The notes below the pieces were generated by a model. That model searched no databases and was not told the DNA's origin. It saw only the letters and a list, made by a program, of their open reading frames with translations. From Spizellomyces punctatus DAOM BR117 (taxonomy: Eukaryota > Chytridiomycota > Chytridiomycetes > Spizellomycetales > Spizellomycetaceae): a DNA stretch of 64,000 nucleotides. Both the position numbers and the translations under genes were made by a program. The DNA lies in the NCBI RefSeq assembly GCF_000182565.1, contig NW_015971544.1, positions 432,622 through 496,621 on the forward strand, read 5' to 3'. Positions 25,384 to 38,545 of this stretch are shown here, one piece after another. How positions within the stretch are numbered: the first letter of the stretch is position 1; each line of letters starts with the position of its first letter.

Positions 25384-25654
25384 GGATGGGTTCTTGTATT
25401 ACTTATCGGTCAGGTTGTTTACTGTTCTATACATGTTCGCCTTTGCGCAGGCATTTGTTAATCCGCTGTCGATTTCGAGAGAACACACCAGGCAAAGCAT
25501 ATTCCAGTTTACATGCGAGTAAACATGCGACTATATTCTGGCAGAGCTGTTCCATAGAAATTCTGAGTTATTCACATATGTACTATCCTGCTCCAATACC
25601 TAACCTGACTGAAAATTCCTATCCTGTGTTTATCTACAAATGTACCGTTTCTAC

Positions 25655-28600
25655 CTAAGATTTCATATTACTCAGAATATTATCCACTACCAGTTGAATG
25701 GCTTCTTCCACCGTTTGAGGCTTCTCAAGAGTTCCAACCCACAAAGTTGGTGATTTACCACCCTCTCCAGGAAAGAGCTGATCAAGAGTCCGCGCAATAA
25801 ACTTTTGTGCCTTTTCCTCAATCAGAACAGAGGAAGATTGAAGAGCAGACATGCGGGCTTTAAGATATGTCAACACGACAGAGGTCATGTAGACCGTACT
25901 AAAGAGATTGTCGTCTATATTCCGTGGAATATCGGCTTTGAGACTTGCCAAGCCCTCGGATACTGCTTCAGCAGTAAGGCCAAGAATTTGGATAAGGCGA
26001 TCGCTTTTTGGCCAGGATCCAGCAAACGACTGTTCGGCAGTGATCAAATGGAGTAAGGCATGAGGGTCTGATGATGGCTTTGGAGCACTTTGCAAAGACG
26101 GCGGTGCGCAAGGCAATGCTGGTGCCACAGCACCTCCAGGTGCACCAGATCCTCCAAACATGGGAGCCATCGCGGAGCTCAATTGCAAAGGTTCACTGTC
26201 CATAGCCACCTCATCTGCAACGTCCTCGTACTCCACATCGTCCTCCTCGGAATCCTCATCGTTCTCAGAGTCTGATCCACCTCGACAGCTCAGCGAGAAG
26301 CGAAGAAGGGACCCTATGTCGTCCGCCGGATCTTGGTAGCCACGTTCAACTGATCCAAATGTTACGTTGCTCGCGCCGTACCCTGACATGTAGGTTGCCT
26401 TGGGTACAGTAGAAAAACCGGCTCCAGATTTGCAAGAGCCGCCGCTACTTCGAATAGCGCTAAGCAAGTCTGCCTTGGAGGACTCAGTAAACGGTTTAGC
26501 TGCTCTGCATGATGCTGGTGGCGGTCGTGGTGGTGGTAAAGACGCAAGCGGTACCACACGTGGTTCAGCTGCTCCCCATGATGTTGCTGCTGCTGCTGCT
26601 GGTGGTGGTGGTGAAGGCGCATACGCTGCCAGACACGCCACCCGCTTCCGCATTCTGCCAGGACTCATTCGCCAATGCTGAGCGACTATATCTAATATCA
26701 AATCAACCAGGGTTAGTGTCACCGTTCAATAAACCACCAGCAATGCAAGGACATACCAGACACATCTATCTTGCGTTCGACCTTTGTTTCCTCATCGACA
26801 ACTATCCAGCTCGTATGCTTGCTGGCAAGATGATAGTGGACACCTAGTCTGACAACTTCCTGCTTGATCATGCTATCGGGTACCGCGACAAAACCTTTCT
26901 TCTCCAAGAAAGGTCCAATCCAGCTCCTGCCTTCTTCTAGATCTTGAATCAGTTTACGGGCAGCAAGGGTATGTACCATGGGTGTGTCTCCTGAGGAAGA
27001 AAGCCTAACAACTGGCACCTCTAATTCCACTGGCCCGTCTGGAGTGCTGCCCGTAAGTAGTACTTTGGATGGAATCTGAATGGTTGGCGCCAAGATAGCG
27101 TAAGTCACGAAACGGAATCCAGGGAACAAGGGCGGAATTTGGAATGGAGCTGTCTGGACATCGCGCTTCAAATCGGGGATTGAAAGTGGAGGTGGAGATT
27201 TGGAGGCAATTGGGTTTGGGTTGAATAGATTGATGACTGTTGGCTGTGATTCCTTCTCAGAGCTGACGGTAGTAGCTTCCGTGCTTGGGTTGATAATTTC
27301 AAAATCGTCGTCAACACTTTTGGCTTCAACCCACGAGATGCGAAGGTTTGTAATCGGAGGAATCAGTGCTGCTTTCAGCATCTTTACAACTTTTTCCTAA
27401 TGGCAAAAAGGTTATCAGAATGGCTGTCCATTTTATGAGCAAGACTTTTCGCAGACCTACCTCCATTCTTTCGTTTGACAGCACAAATTGGGCAAAACCT
27501 TGACCTGCTCTCGATAACCCCTCAACAAGGTGATGAGACACGGCATCGCCAACCCCGAGCGAAAAGACTCTCACGAACGGCTCTTTTCTCTCTTGGGCAT
27601 CATTAACAGCAGATTCGATCTGTTTAATAACCTCAAGTACGTTTGTTACTTCTCCATCCGTGAGCACGAAAATCTGCGTTGGCATCTTCTTATTCCTATT
27701 CTTCAATACTGTCGATAATGCGCTAGCTATTTCCGTGCCACCCATGTCCGCTTGCATATCGCCAACAGCTCGTAGTGCAAGCCCGAGATTCTCTTCAGTG
27801 TACTCGTACGACGTTGGGAAAAGCGATGTATGAGTAGATCCAAACGAAACAATGTTGAAGAAATGGCCATGAGGGATCGAGCGGAGAAACAACTGAAGAG
27901 CTGTTTTGGCCTGCTCAATTTGACGGCCTTGCATGGAGCCTGATCTATCAATGATAAACACAAGTTCGCTCGTGCGGATTTCGGTAAGTGCGAAGCGGGG
28001 GCTCAGGGTTAACGCCAGCGCGTTAGTGCCTTCCGTAGGATGCGGTTCGGCAACGCAATGTGGTTCATCTACACCCTTGGCCTTGACAAGAAACACAAAG
28101 TCCCCATTGAGAAAGGTGTCCGAAATGAATCCTGCACCTGCTTTACAAGGATCTCGAGGCTGAGACTCATCGTCTCCTCCCAGCGAGATCTCCATTGAAT
28201 GTGATGGAGACTTTACGGAGAGAATTGGATATGTCATCTCACAACGCACGGATATGTTTAGCAACGTCCCCGCGGGTTGCGATCCTGCCTCTGCGGGATG
28301 TGGTATGGATCCAGAATTGTAACGAGGTGCAATTGTTGTTGGAAGGACCAAACGAAGCTGATCTGCTTGAGCATCCCCCTTGAGCTCTGAGATGTATCTC
28401 AAATGGATGGTTACGACCTTTCCAGCAGGTATGTTACCAATTGAAGTTTGGAATACTGGAGAAAGTACTTTATTAGCTCACATTCAGTTAAACAGATACA
28501 AGGTCAATTTTCCTCGTTTACTCACCATCAGCGCTATGGCTCTCTAGTAACGATGCTAATTTGCCTTCATCAACTGCCTTCTGAAAGTCCTTTTTAGCCT

Positions 28601-28959
28601 CTGTCAATAATACTATGCGTTAGCTTCTCCGAAAGAGCAAAATAATACAAAGATTTCTCACCTTCTTTTTCCTTGACCTCTCCTCGAGCCTTTCGTCCAT
28701 CTATTTCAACTTCAAAATCACATACAGCGGCACCTTCGTAAAGTGGAAAGATATATACGGCATCTACTGCCGCCTCATTGAAGCTATTTTGATAACTTTG
28801 CTCGACCAAGACCGATGCGACAGAGTCACGCACAGTGGCAACAGCATTAACGTAAGTTAACTTTGCGGTTTGCGGTTGAGGTTGCGGGTCGACACCGCCA
28901 GATATCTGTAGATACAGTCCGCATCTACCAGCATAAGGCTTTAGGAATGACGACAACAT
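25655..28959 (-). CDS. VIT and von Willebrand A domain protein
   Basis: Five exons: 28959-28662, 28600-28526, 28455-27461, 27396-26757 and 26691-25655; 1014 aa. The N-terminus is a VIT domain (ATVRDSVASVLVEQSYQN, then VYIFPLYEGAAVCDFEVEIDG). A VWA domain follows with a complete MIDAS motif, DRSGSMQ at residues 294-300, plus GGTEIASAL and LTDGEV. This pairing is known from inter-alpha-trypsin inhibitor heavy chains, but there is no signal peptide, so it is probably cytosolic like many fungal and protist VIT/VWA proteins. After residue ~670 there is an Ala/Pro low-complexity stretch, an acidic run (SENDEDSEEDDVEYED) and a C-terminal helical segment. Partner and role unknown; MIDAS domains normally bind proteins through a metal ion. 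Confidence 0.88.
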
Positions 28960-29338
28960 TTTCGATTGGCAATTGCTTTGATTGAGATGCGATGAAATTC
29001 AATTGTAGGGAGGAGATGCCAGGAACGCATTGCTTTTATAGATCTCAGCGGGCTGTGGGGAAGTTGCGTGTGTCGCGTAACTCAGCGTTGGTTACGTGAT
29101 CGCCAAGACCTCCAGCAGCGCCTCGCCACGTAACGAAAAACACTTCTAGACGGCAAAGCCACTCCTGCAAGTATCACTGGAAAGTCATTCCATGGCGTAC
29201 GTGTGCAGTTTACTGGCGACTTTCTTTTCTCGCCGCACATTTTGTTTGGCCTTTCAAATTCTTTCCAGTTCATCCAGAAGAGTTGGCAAGTCATATGTAA
29301 CAGAGGGCATCAGATATACTGTGTACTTGATATCAACC
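28960..29338. other. Intergenic between the VIT/VWA gene and the tRNA
   Basis: Upstream region of the minus-strand VIT/VWA gene. No other gene seen. Confidence 0.45.
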
Positions 29339-29412
29339 GCCTCCTTGGCTCAGTTGGTTAGAGCGTCTGCCTAGTAAGCAGAAGGTCCCGCGTTCGAATC
29401 GCGGAGGAGGCA
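29339..29412 (+). tRNA. tRNA-Thr (anticodon AGU), intronless
   Basis: Full cloverleaf. Acceptor stem GCCTCCT pairs with AGGAGGC and has discriminator A. D arm GCTC/GAGC, anticodon stem TCTGC/GCAGA with loop CTAGTAA, T arm CCGCG/CGCGG with loop TTCGAAT. The anticodon AGT reads threonine codons ACU/ACC after A34 is edited to inosine. No intron. Confidence 0.97.
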
Positions 29413-29429
29413 TCACTGTTGTGGACCCC

Positions 29430-29436
29430 TTTTTTT
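29430..29436 (+). terminator. RNA polymerase III terminator
   Basis: Run of seven T beginning 18 nt after the tRNA. Confidence 0.85.
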
Positions 29437-30104
29437 GCTGATACTTTGTTTGAAAGTTTCTGCCAAGGAAAGTTCCACATGAGCTTTTTTATCATGAAAA
29501 TCAGAAGGTTCGCCTATATGTGTAGGTTTCATTGTTGGTGTCAATTGCTGGGTGCAAACATGTGGTTTGTGCATGATCAAATCCTTTACGAAAATGGGCT
29601 ATGGCATTTATGATTCTAGATGTATCTGCTGATCCCCGAGAATCAACAAGAAAAACAAAACTTCCTTTGTTTCCATTTGTTGAAACACAAAGCAAGCGGT
29701 CTTGCGGTGAGGGCAAACCCTTCAACTGTCCACGACCACTTGAAAAGGGCACGACGACAGGTCGCTTGAATCCCCCAAACAACACATTCTATTTTCAGTT
29801 GATGCAAATGAAATTCCTACCAAAAATAGTATCAATCTAACGCACAGTTCGCCCCCCCGTCACCCGCCGCCGTGGTCATTTCCGCTAGCCGCGTGTGTGT
29901 TTGTTTGTTTGTCGTTTGCATGACCGCTCCTTCGTTTCGACCTCTTGACGGCGAGTTGATAAAACTGCGCGAAGAGCGTTCAAGCCCCTCATCCGTTCAT
30001 TCCATAATTTCCGTGTCTTTTTTTTCAAGTGACCTCTTAGGAAAAACAAGCCCATCAGAACCTCATCTTCTTTTCCTTTGCTTGACAAAGGCTACTTTTC
30101 GACC
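29437..30104. other. Intergenic, ceramidase upstream region
   Basis: No gene supported. Contains GTTT repeats near 29897 and a T-run near 30018. Confidence 0.45.
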
Positions 30105-31061
30105 ATGTCGTCAAGCCATGGGTTCAACCTGACAAGTCTCCTCAAGATTACCTCAAATTATACAGTATCGCATGGATTAGATGGATATTGGGGCCCAGTG
30201 ACCTCCACGCTAGACTGGTGCGAAGAGAACTATATCGTCTCCCCATACCTTGCCGAATACTGGAACTCGACTACCAACCTCGTCTTCCTTGTCTGGCCTT
30301 TGATTGGGCTGTATTCCTGCTGGAAGACGGGAGCGGAAAAGAGATTTTGGGCAAGTTTTGCTGCTTTGATGTGCGTGGGGACAGGAAGTTTCCTCTTCCA
30401 TGGAACCCTGCGATACGCTATGCAGCTTTTGGATGAGCTTCCCATGGCGATGGGCACTTGTGTCTTTGTCTACTGCCAGTAAGTGTCCATAAAATGCAAA
30501 ATGTACATGGTATTTGTCCCTTCCCGGACTGACCATATTTCTATTTCCCTTAGCCTTCAAATGTTTTCCAAGAAGCTCTCGCCCTCCATCATCCTTGGTC
30601 TCTTCCTTACCTTCCTTCTGACCTGTACAGCTTATCTCGTCATCCAAACGCCGATTCTATTCCAAGCGGCCTTTGCCACCCTAACGCTCCTCCAACTCTT
30701 CATCGGCCTTTACAACCTTTACAAAATTTCCAAAGTCAACCCGAAAGCTGGTCGGACCCTGGGCAGAATGACGGCAGTCTGCGTCGCTTCCATGTTGACA
30801 GCCTTTGTCCTTTGGAACACTGATCAATTGCACTGTGGTACCATTCAGGAACACCGCAATCGGTTGGGTTATCCTTTCCGAGTCGGGTTGGAACTACACG
30901 CTTGGTGGCACTTGTTGACAGGGTACAGTGGGTATACTAGTGTAGTAGCCAGTCAATACGGCAGAGCTCTTGCCCTTGGACGGGAGGATGTTAGTTTGAC
31001 ATGGGTATGTGGAATATTGCCAGTTTGTGTAAGTAGAACCGACAAGATAAAGCATGCGTAG
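30105..31061 (+). CDS. Alkaline ceramidase (YPC1/ACER type)
   Basis: Two exons, 30105-30478 and 30554-31061, separated by a 75-nt intron; 293 aa. It is a seven-TM membrane hydrolase. Family motifs are all visible: GYWGPVTSTLDWCEENY in the N-terminus, YLAEYWNSTTN, GTGSFLFHGTL then LLDELPM, NTDQLHCG, and HAWWHLLTGY with the His pair at 240 and 244. Together with the earlier His and Asp these form the zinc site. The enzyme cleaves ceramide to a sphingoid base and fatty acid in the ER or Golgi membrane. The ATG at 30105 is the first in frame with the GYWGP motif at the usual distance. A possible GTATGT near the end is read through, because the next in-frame AG would leave an intron of only 19 nt. 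Confidence 0.93.
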
Positions 31062-31492
31062 ACATCCAATGTAGATATGCATAGTCTGTAACTATAGTAG
31101 TACTAAATGAGCTATAATAATACGCTATATCATATGGAGACTTCTTTACTTTGTCATTGAGCGCTGCTTGATATGCAAAAGGTATCCTTATTTACATCAA
31201 ACACCAGCTCTGGTTGCTTGTTTTGACCACGTTTTTTTCCATTACCACATCATTAGATAATCACGCTTACACACCACGCGTCTCGTCTGCTCCCCCAAAA
31301 GTCCGATCGCGACCCAGTCCGACATTCTTTCACGGAGCGCAGCGGTGATAGCGATTAGAGGGTGTGGCTTCTTTGTTAGCTCATTGTATTTTATATATTA
31401 AGGCAAGAAAGGAACATCCTCGGCGCCAGACAGAGTCCACGTATACAACGATTTATCCTTCGGTTTTTGCCTAACCTTTGTGGAGCTTGGGC
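31062..31492. other. Intergenic
   Basis: Ceramidase 3' flank and upstream region of the proline-rich gene. A TATA-like TATATATTA near 31391 is the only element noted. Confidence 0.4.
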
Positions 31493-32566
31493 ATGATGTA
31501 TTTCCAGCCAGCACCCGCACCTGCTGCGGAGCCTTTCGACGCTCCACTGACTCGCCCAACGGAAATTCCATTCAAGCCTGACGTCCCTTTTCCTCCGTCT
31601 CTGTGCCCTCCCGCTCACTTACCTACCACCTCACACCAACCCGCACAACACTATGCGTCCTTGACCTGGGGCAAAGAAATGTCTTCATCGGGTTACCCAA
31701 CCCACGCAGCTAACCAAACGGTTCCTGTTCCCGTTCAATTACATGTCCCCTATCCTCAGCCATTTATCACTGCGCCCGCCGCGGACGTTGTTGGACCCTC
31801 GGCCGCTGTGAGTCCCATGCCAGTGTCAGCACCCGTCGCTCAGGGATGGACTGCCGAGTCGTCCACCGGATACACTAGCACCAAAAAAGCTCGTCGTTCA
31901 TCCCGACCACAATTGAGTAGCGTCCACTGGCAAGGGCCTCCTGCACCTGCTACCTGCATGCAGCAGCAGACCCAATCCATTTCCAACCATCAGCACAATA
32001 TTGATTTCTCCCGACGCTATTCTATGGGCAGCACTGCACCCACGTCTCCCCCACCCATGTCGCAGGGCGCACCAGTCCCATTCCGGAAGGACTCTCTCCA
32101 GCCTCAACACCCACCGTCCTACTCAGCACAACCACAGCAACCGCCCATGCAACGCCGCTACACTTATCACTTGGGGGATGACGATGTCCCTTTACGACCT
32201 GTAAGATCGTATTTTCGCTGAAAAATAGCTATACCTGTCTAAATTGCCCAATTTTCAGCAAGGAATAGCTGGATGGGCTTCATCCATCATGAACCGAGTC
32301 GATTCGGTCGGAAACAAGATTGTGGATGCATTGGGATTTGGGGCACCGATGAGTACCGCTCCTTGGGACATGCGACACAAGGTATGTCATTCGTCACTCT
32401 TCCGTATGGATTAGCAAGGAATTTGAACCCTAGGTTAAATTAATTGCAGTATGATCAGGCACCACTAACCCACGTCGGGGTTGCGCGACCGTCTGGTGAG
32501 AAGGGTGCAAGTCCAGTCAAGCATGCAGCTTTGCATCAGTCCTACGATCCATCTGCTCTCGTTTAA
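31493..32566 (+). CDS. Proline-rich protein of unknown function
   Basis: Three exons, 31493-32200, 32259-32381 and 32450-32566, giving 315 aa with consistent phase-0 splices (GTAAGA/TTTCAG and GTATGT/TTGCAG). The first 236 residues are rich in Pro, Ser, Gln and Ala, with a basic patch (TSTKKARRSSRPQ), and are probably disordered. The C-terminus is better ordered: an amphipathic stretch (GIAGWASSIMNRVDSVGNK) and a Tyr-containing tail. I do not recognise a family. Clean introns argue that it is a real gene. Either of two adjacent ATGs (31493, 31496) could be used. Confidence 0.65.
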
Positions 32567-32808
32567 CTCGGTGGAGAGTGTGAAACAAACAGATGTAATC
32601 TGGCAAAACACTTTGATCCGGAAGCGCGAAAACTGTGTACATCATTACGGTCGACCTCATGATAAGAATCAGAAGTAGGGACTAGGCTGAATAGACATTC
32701 CTAAACTCCATTGTTTTGGTGCAAAAGGAAAACATCATGCTGGATTTACAAATAAAATGCATACGATCTACAAGTACCATAGCCCCGTTCCCGCAAGTTC
32801 TTTTGCAT

Positions 32809-35800
32809 CTACCCTACTACTTCTTCTCCAGCGACCGCCTGCTCATTCCCACCTTCGCCAGTATCTTCCAAATTGTGAAGCTTCCTCCCTACTAAAAATT
32901 CTTCTTCTTTAACTTGCTCCATCCATCTCTTTACAAAACCCACAAGTACCCAAAGAATGCCTCCAAGGAGTGACGAGAGCAGTGCACCGGGGAAAACCCA
33001 CCGTAACGCATCGGTTGATACGGTGCCGTCCTTTACCATCATCTGCATCAGAATCCCTAGGGCCCAAGGGCCAGCTGCCAGTCCAATGCATATAGCAACT
33101 AACGGGAACAAGACCTTTTGCCAGATGGGACCAACACGTAAACGGCGTACGCCACCCCGAACTAACTCTGTCAGCACCCGCTTAACTTCCGTGTCTGGTC
33201 CCACCATCACTAGCGCCCACGCTATCTTCATGTATACAGCTCCCAGAGCCCAGTCCTGAAGCACTGCCTGAACCAATGCTCTTGTCGGAGGACCACCGGC
33301 GGTCCGTGGAGCGGTATGGCCATCAACCACAGACGCGCGCCCAGTACCCAATGGCCGGAAGGGCTGTATTAGGTACAGATCAAATACCAAGCCCNNNNNN
33401 NNNNNNNNNNNNNNNNNNNNNNNNNNNNNNNNNNNNNNNNNNNNNNNNNNNNNNNNNNNNNNNNNNNNNNNNNNNNNNNNNNNNNNNNNNNNNNNNNNNN
33501 NNNNNNNNNNNNNNNNNNNNNNNNNNNNNNNNNNNNNNNNNNNNNNNNNNNNNNNNNNNNNNNNNNNNNNNNNNNNNNNNNNNNNNNNNNNNNNNNNNNN
33601 NNNNNNNNNNNNNNNNNNNNNNNNNNNNNNNNNNNNNNNNNNNNNNNNNNNNNNNNNNNNNNNNNNNNNNNNNNNNNNNNNNNNNNNNNNNNNNTGAACC
33701 GGAAGGTCCGGGCGAATGGCTCTCCGAGGGAGAACGTCGCTTGTCGTGGGGTTTGCCGGTGCAAAAACGTCTAATTCAGGTAGGCATTGGAAGATTTCGA
33801 TGGATATGATACGCCCGAGATACACTGATGAATCGACACGTTCGGATGAATAATGAGCGAATCAATGTATAAATGCCTGAATGTTACTTCACTTACGTGG
33901 TCCCACTATCACGGTTGTCATTAGAACCACTCCACAAACCCACTGAAATAGCAACAGTACCGCAATCTGAAATCCGAAACAATGGGTATTTAGTACGACC
34001 GTGAGTTGCAGCGTTGGACATGAGTCCTAGTCTTGTAGATGTGTGCAAATCAAAACTCACCCTGATCTTGAATCTGTCCGGAACATACACCTTTGTCCAG
34101 TTGACTCTCACTTCCTCCTCGGTTTCACCCTCTCTACCCATCAGCCCTTCTCCAAACTTGAGTGGTATCAACATCTTCTGCCCGGCAATTACTTCTACAT
34201 GATCGTGGTTGGGCACCCTCATATATCGATACTCCCGTCGAGGTCGCCATCTCTTACGTTTTATGCCGGTTGTTGTGGATGGCGGAGTCCTTGGACCCGG
34301 CCCGTTAAGAACAATCACTTCCTCATCCTCCCACTCATCATCGGCGTCATCAGCACGGTCAGAGCTTGATGAGCCTGCACTTGTAGGAAGAGGTTGCTCC
34401 TGCGAGTGGGCAGGGGCTGCTGGCTGCTCGACCGTTCCATTGCCCTCCAACGATGGACTATCTGCGCTCGCGCTAGGGGCTGCCTCATCGTGATACACTA
34501 TTTCCTCTGTGGCATCGTTTACTTCAACCTCGACCTCATCATCTGATTCCTCATCTTTGTGAGCACCCCCAAATAGGAAACTCGTTAAGCGTAGCCTTCT
34601 CGCAGTCCATCTGAACCATTGATCGACCAGCCAACGGAGAATGCGTTTGGGACGGATCCACGCGACGGTCCACGGCACCACGAAGTGAAAAATCAGCAGG
34701 TCAATAGGAAATTCTGACACCGGGATGCTAAAAGGGGCGAGTTCGGTAAATAAACTCGTGGATACCGGACACACTCACATGGGTCTCAATGGACTCACCT
34801 AAGATCCCATTGTAAAGGCCAAATTTTCCCGGGACCCTCTTTTATACCAAAAAGTCGATCTATACTCCATACAAGAGAAACAAAACCGCCTACACCTCCC
34901 AGAACCATGCCAGCATACATTATAGTTCCAACAGCCAGCTTCCTGAGTTGTGTCAGAACCGGGCGTTCTAAAATGTCGTTCATAGGATGAAACTGCGGAT
35001 CGTTGGGGTCTCGAATAAACCACATCACACCAGGTCGAACGATCTCGCGAACAGTCGAAACGTACAAAGCAAACTGGAACATGAAAGTTGTACCTGCCAG
35101 CCAGTGGAGGAACTCTGACGTCCAAGGATGAGCATTGTAAAAAGCCCAGCGGGAAGCGATTGTGGCGCTAGGGCCAAACACTGGAAGGGTACATATATCA
35201 ATGAGGACGCCGCAGAAAAAGGGGAAAATTCCCAATTCGATAGTAAGGAAGAATGAAAACTGCCATTATTTAAAAGTGAGTCGGGTACAACCTATTGAAC
35301 GTCAGAATAGTAAATAAGCATACCTTTGCGGCCATGATCACATATAGGACCCATTTCATCATGATACGCTTCACGGTTTGAGCGTACGGATGCTGCAGCA
35401 AGCCTGTTCTTCTCTAGAGCATTCAGAGTGATCCCATGTTACCGTAAGCGCAATGATCGAAAAGAGCAGACGCGAGAATCTTACGGCATAGTCCATGATG
35501 AAGAAGCCATGGGTAGTGTACCCAACAGCTGTAAACAAAACCTTGTCCGGAACACCCGCCACCCTTTTCCCCTTTCGGCCGTCCCCGCCTGTGGTCTTCC
35601 TGTCGGCAGCGCGTTTTTTCAAGTTTTCCATAGCGTCCTTTTCCCTGGCTGCTTCCGGAGAACCTTCTGGCAGATCTGCAGACCCATTACTGGCAGATCC
35701 TTCTGGTGAAACATCGGCAGCGTCCTTCACGGTGGCTTCGTTTCTAATGAACCCATCTCCAAGCTCTTCCACCTGCGCCTCCAGATCGGCTACTTGTTCC

Positions 35801-38545
35801 ATCAACTCGAGGACATTCGCATGGACAGGCACTTTCACGTCATTTACCGGTGCTACACCTGCTCTGATGCCTGTTCCAACCTCATTAACACCTTCAGTCA
35901 GGTTTTTTGGAAGAACATCCGTCACATTGTAGGAGGTCAGATTTCCTTTCACGGTGCCAAGTCCTTCTCGCCATTTGCCACCCCGTCCCGCTCTGATACC
36001 AAGGAGTCTGATGCACCACACGGTAACGTCTACAACCGGGTCTAGCACGGGATCAGTTACCTTCTGCAGGCTTCCGACGATCCACTCAAGACTCGGTGCA
36101 TAAATATCCTTAATGAGCCACACCATGAAGCGTCCTGTGAGATAAGGCCATAGTACACCAATACCCAATGCTACTATGATGACTAGCAAAACCATGGTGA
36201 CATTTTGCGCCAGATTTTCCAGAGGGCCTTGTACCCCGACTAGCTCTAAGAATGCGTTGACATCGTTGTTGTCAGCGTTTGGATTCGGATCCACCACAGG
36301 GGCAGGTGGAGCTGGCGCTTGTGCAGGCGGGGGAGGAAGTTGCGGCTGTTCCACTGGTGGCCGCTGTATTGGGGGCATGACGGGTACGGGCGCCATGCCA
36401 AGCGCGGGTGTGTTTTCTGGGCGAAATCCATTCGGCACTTGACCTGCAGGCGGCCCCAAATCAGACATTGAGGAGCGCCTTCTCCTGTAGGTCTCCAGAT
36501 CCGTTTCAGCGTGCTGTAACCTAACAGCACTGAGGCTTCTTGGTAGATGAGCTGAACCACTTTGACCCTGGAAGACCCTGTTTTCTGGCAGTCCGGTATC
36601 CCATCCAAAGTTGTGCTCCGCATCCATATGGATAGAGGACGCTTTACCATTTCCTTCGCTAGCCTCAACGTGAAAAGAGCTCGAGGCGTCCCCTGAACTT
36701 GGCTGTGCATCATGTGATGCACTTTGAGCCAGTGTCAAAGCGTCCGATCTACCGCCCTCCAGTTCGTTTGCGGATGTTGCTGTATTTTTGCCCTTTCCAG
36801 TTTCCGAGCCGGCAGAATGCCTTTCTCGATATTGTTTCTCATCATAAATTGCAGCTGAAATGAGTTTTCTTTCTCTCTCAATCAAGTCAGAATCGTTTAA
36901 TCCTGGGAAGGGTGTCCGAGCACCATCAGAGAGTGAGTTTGTTGACAGCTTATTCGTGCTTCCGAGGTCTGAGGTTCCTTCAAAGTCAGCTACTGAGCCA
37001 TTTATCTCGCCCCCGGTCACCTCTGATGAAGATAAACGATCGTCACGTAGCGCAGACCAATGGTTGTCAGAAGACGTCCCGATATTGATTAAACGATTAT
37101 TCGGACCAGCGTACTCGTTCTGCTCGTCCTCCAGCGATCTAACCGCCCCATACTCAAGCCGCTCGCCAACATTACCTCGAGGAGCTCTCGTGGTAAGACT
37201 GCTTTCCTGGTCATTACCCAAGATACGTGCAGCTTTGCCATGGGAAAATGCATCATAATCCGTCTTAGTATGTGGTCTTCCATCCACATCTTCGCCGTTC
37301 TGCTGCAGACCAGTTTTACGGTGTTGTGCATTGGAAGGTTCGCCCAAATCGTAACCAGCAATCATATTTGCGGGTTTAGCTTCGCCTTCGTCCTGCTGTC
37401 CTTCGTCTCTTCGTTCCACTGGGTTCGGTTCTATGAATGGGGCGCCTTCTGCTTGATCCATTTGCTCACGAGGATGTACATCATTCAAGGGTAATCTATC
37501 CCTTCTGACAAATATGGGCTGCACAGGCCTATCTACCAATGGAGGTGCTTCTGCCATCGCTGCTGCTTCATCTGGAACATTCACCGGATTTCCTTGGGGA
37601 TCCACAGGCGTATTCATAACAACGTACTCCTTCAAACACAGGAACGCGAGACAAATGACAACCGCTACGGATGCTATAATCTGCCCCTCAAACACATCGG
37701 TAAAAAAGGTACTAACGCATTGGATCAAAATCTGTTCACGAAATATGATAGATACCGTACTTTAGAACGTACTTCAGTATTTTTCGATAGTCTGCCGCGT
37801 TCAGATTGCTGGGATGAGCTACCCCATCAACAACATCGATCAGATCGGTTCTCGTCTCATTTCCAGGGGATATAGTGTTTACTGGCGCCCAAATAGTTTT
37901 GTAAATCGCAACAGCTTGCCAAACCATCGTACTCCCAGCACCGACAGAATTGAAGAGAAACCGTGGATTGAAGTAGATCCTCCAAACCCAAACTGTGAAA
38001 TACGGAACCCATATGAGCCACACGAACGCGGCGAAAAACACGCGGAGATAAAGGCGAGCAAGCGACACAATTCGGCGCGACACTATAGACAAGAAAAACC
38101 ACACGGATATTCGTTCGGGTGCTCGGTCTGAATAGACTTTTGATTTCAAGTAGTTAGGTGTAGCCTGATTTAAGGACCTGCGCAAGTCAATCGTGCCACG
38201 TACTGGGGGTGAACGCGAAGGCATGATTACAGATTTCGCATTGTCGCTTCCTGCTATGTTGGAGCCATTCTTCCAAGCTGAAGAGGAGCGTTAATGATAC
38301 AACGGGCAGCTCAGGTTTGATTAGATTTGTTGTGAGGTACCTACCAATCTTGGTGAACGTATTTCATACTCCCGGAACACTTGCAAGGGTAATAGAGAGG
38401 TTGGTCCGGAGTAGAGGGACACCGACACACTCTGCAAATCTCCACTATTTTCGTTTCATTTCGAGGAAACAGTGAGCGAACCAATGCAGACAGTTCCGAT
38501 AGATAATTGAGCACTGTTCCCACCTTCTTCCTCGTCCCCCGCCAT
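32809..38545 (-). CDS. DOA10: Doa10/MARCH6-type ERAD E3 ubiquitin ligase (gap inside)
   Basis: Ten exons: 38545-38524, 38444-38345, 38277-38204, 38136-37769, 37731-35485, 35413-35324, 35259-34799, 34727-34061, 33966-33897 and 33824-32809. The last holds 300 N. Lengths sum to 5115 nt (about 1704 aa, ~100 unknown). The protein starts [16 protein letters not shown]. Residues ~8-65 form a RINGv (C4HC3) domain: [28 protein letters not shown]. Many TM segments follow, with a long Ser/acidic cytosolic stretch between ~230 and ~620. Conserved Doa10 segments are visible: [43 protein letters not shown], and C-terminal FLVGRKLHN. It marks misfolded ER and inner-nuclear-membrane proteins for the proteasome. 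The intron at 37768-37732 is only 37 nt, the shortest in the window, so that junction is less certain. Confidence 0.93.
33395..33694. other. Assembly gap (300 N)
   Basis: Exactly 300 unknown bases inside the last Doa10 exon. The frame is the same on both sides if the true length is a multiple of three. A round 300 suggests an estimated or nominal size. Confidence 0.98.

Noticed and set aside
26362-26622. His/Gln repeat frame on the minus strand
   Set aside because: It is a frame-shifted reading of the trinucleotide-rich Ala/Pro tract in the VIT/VWA gene.
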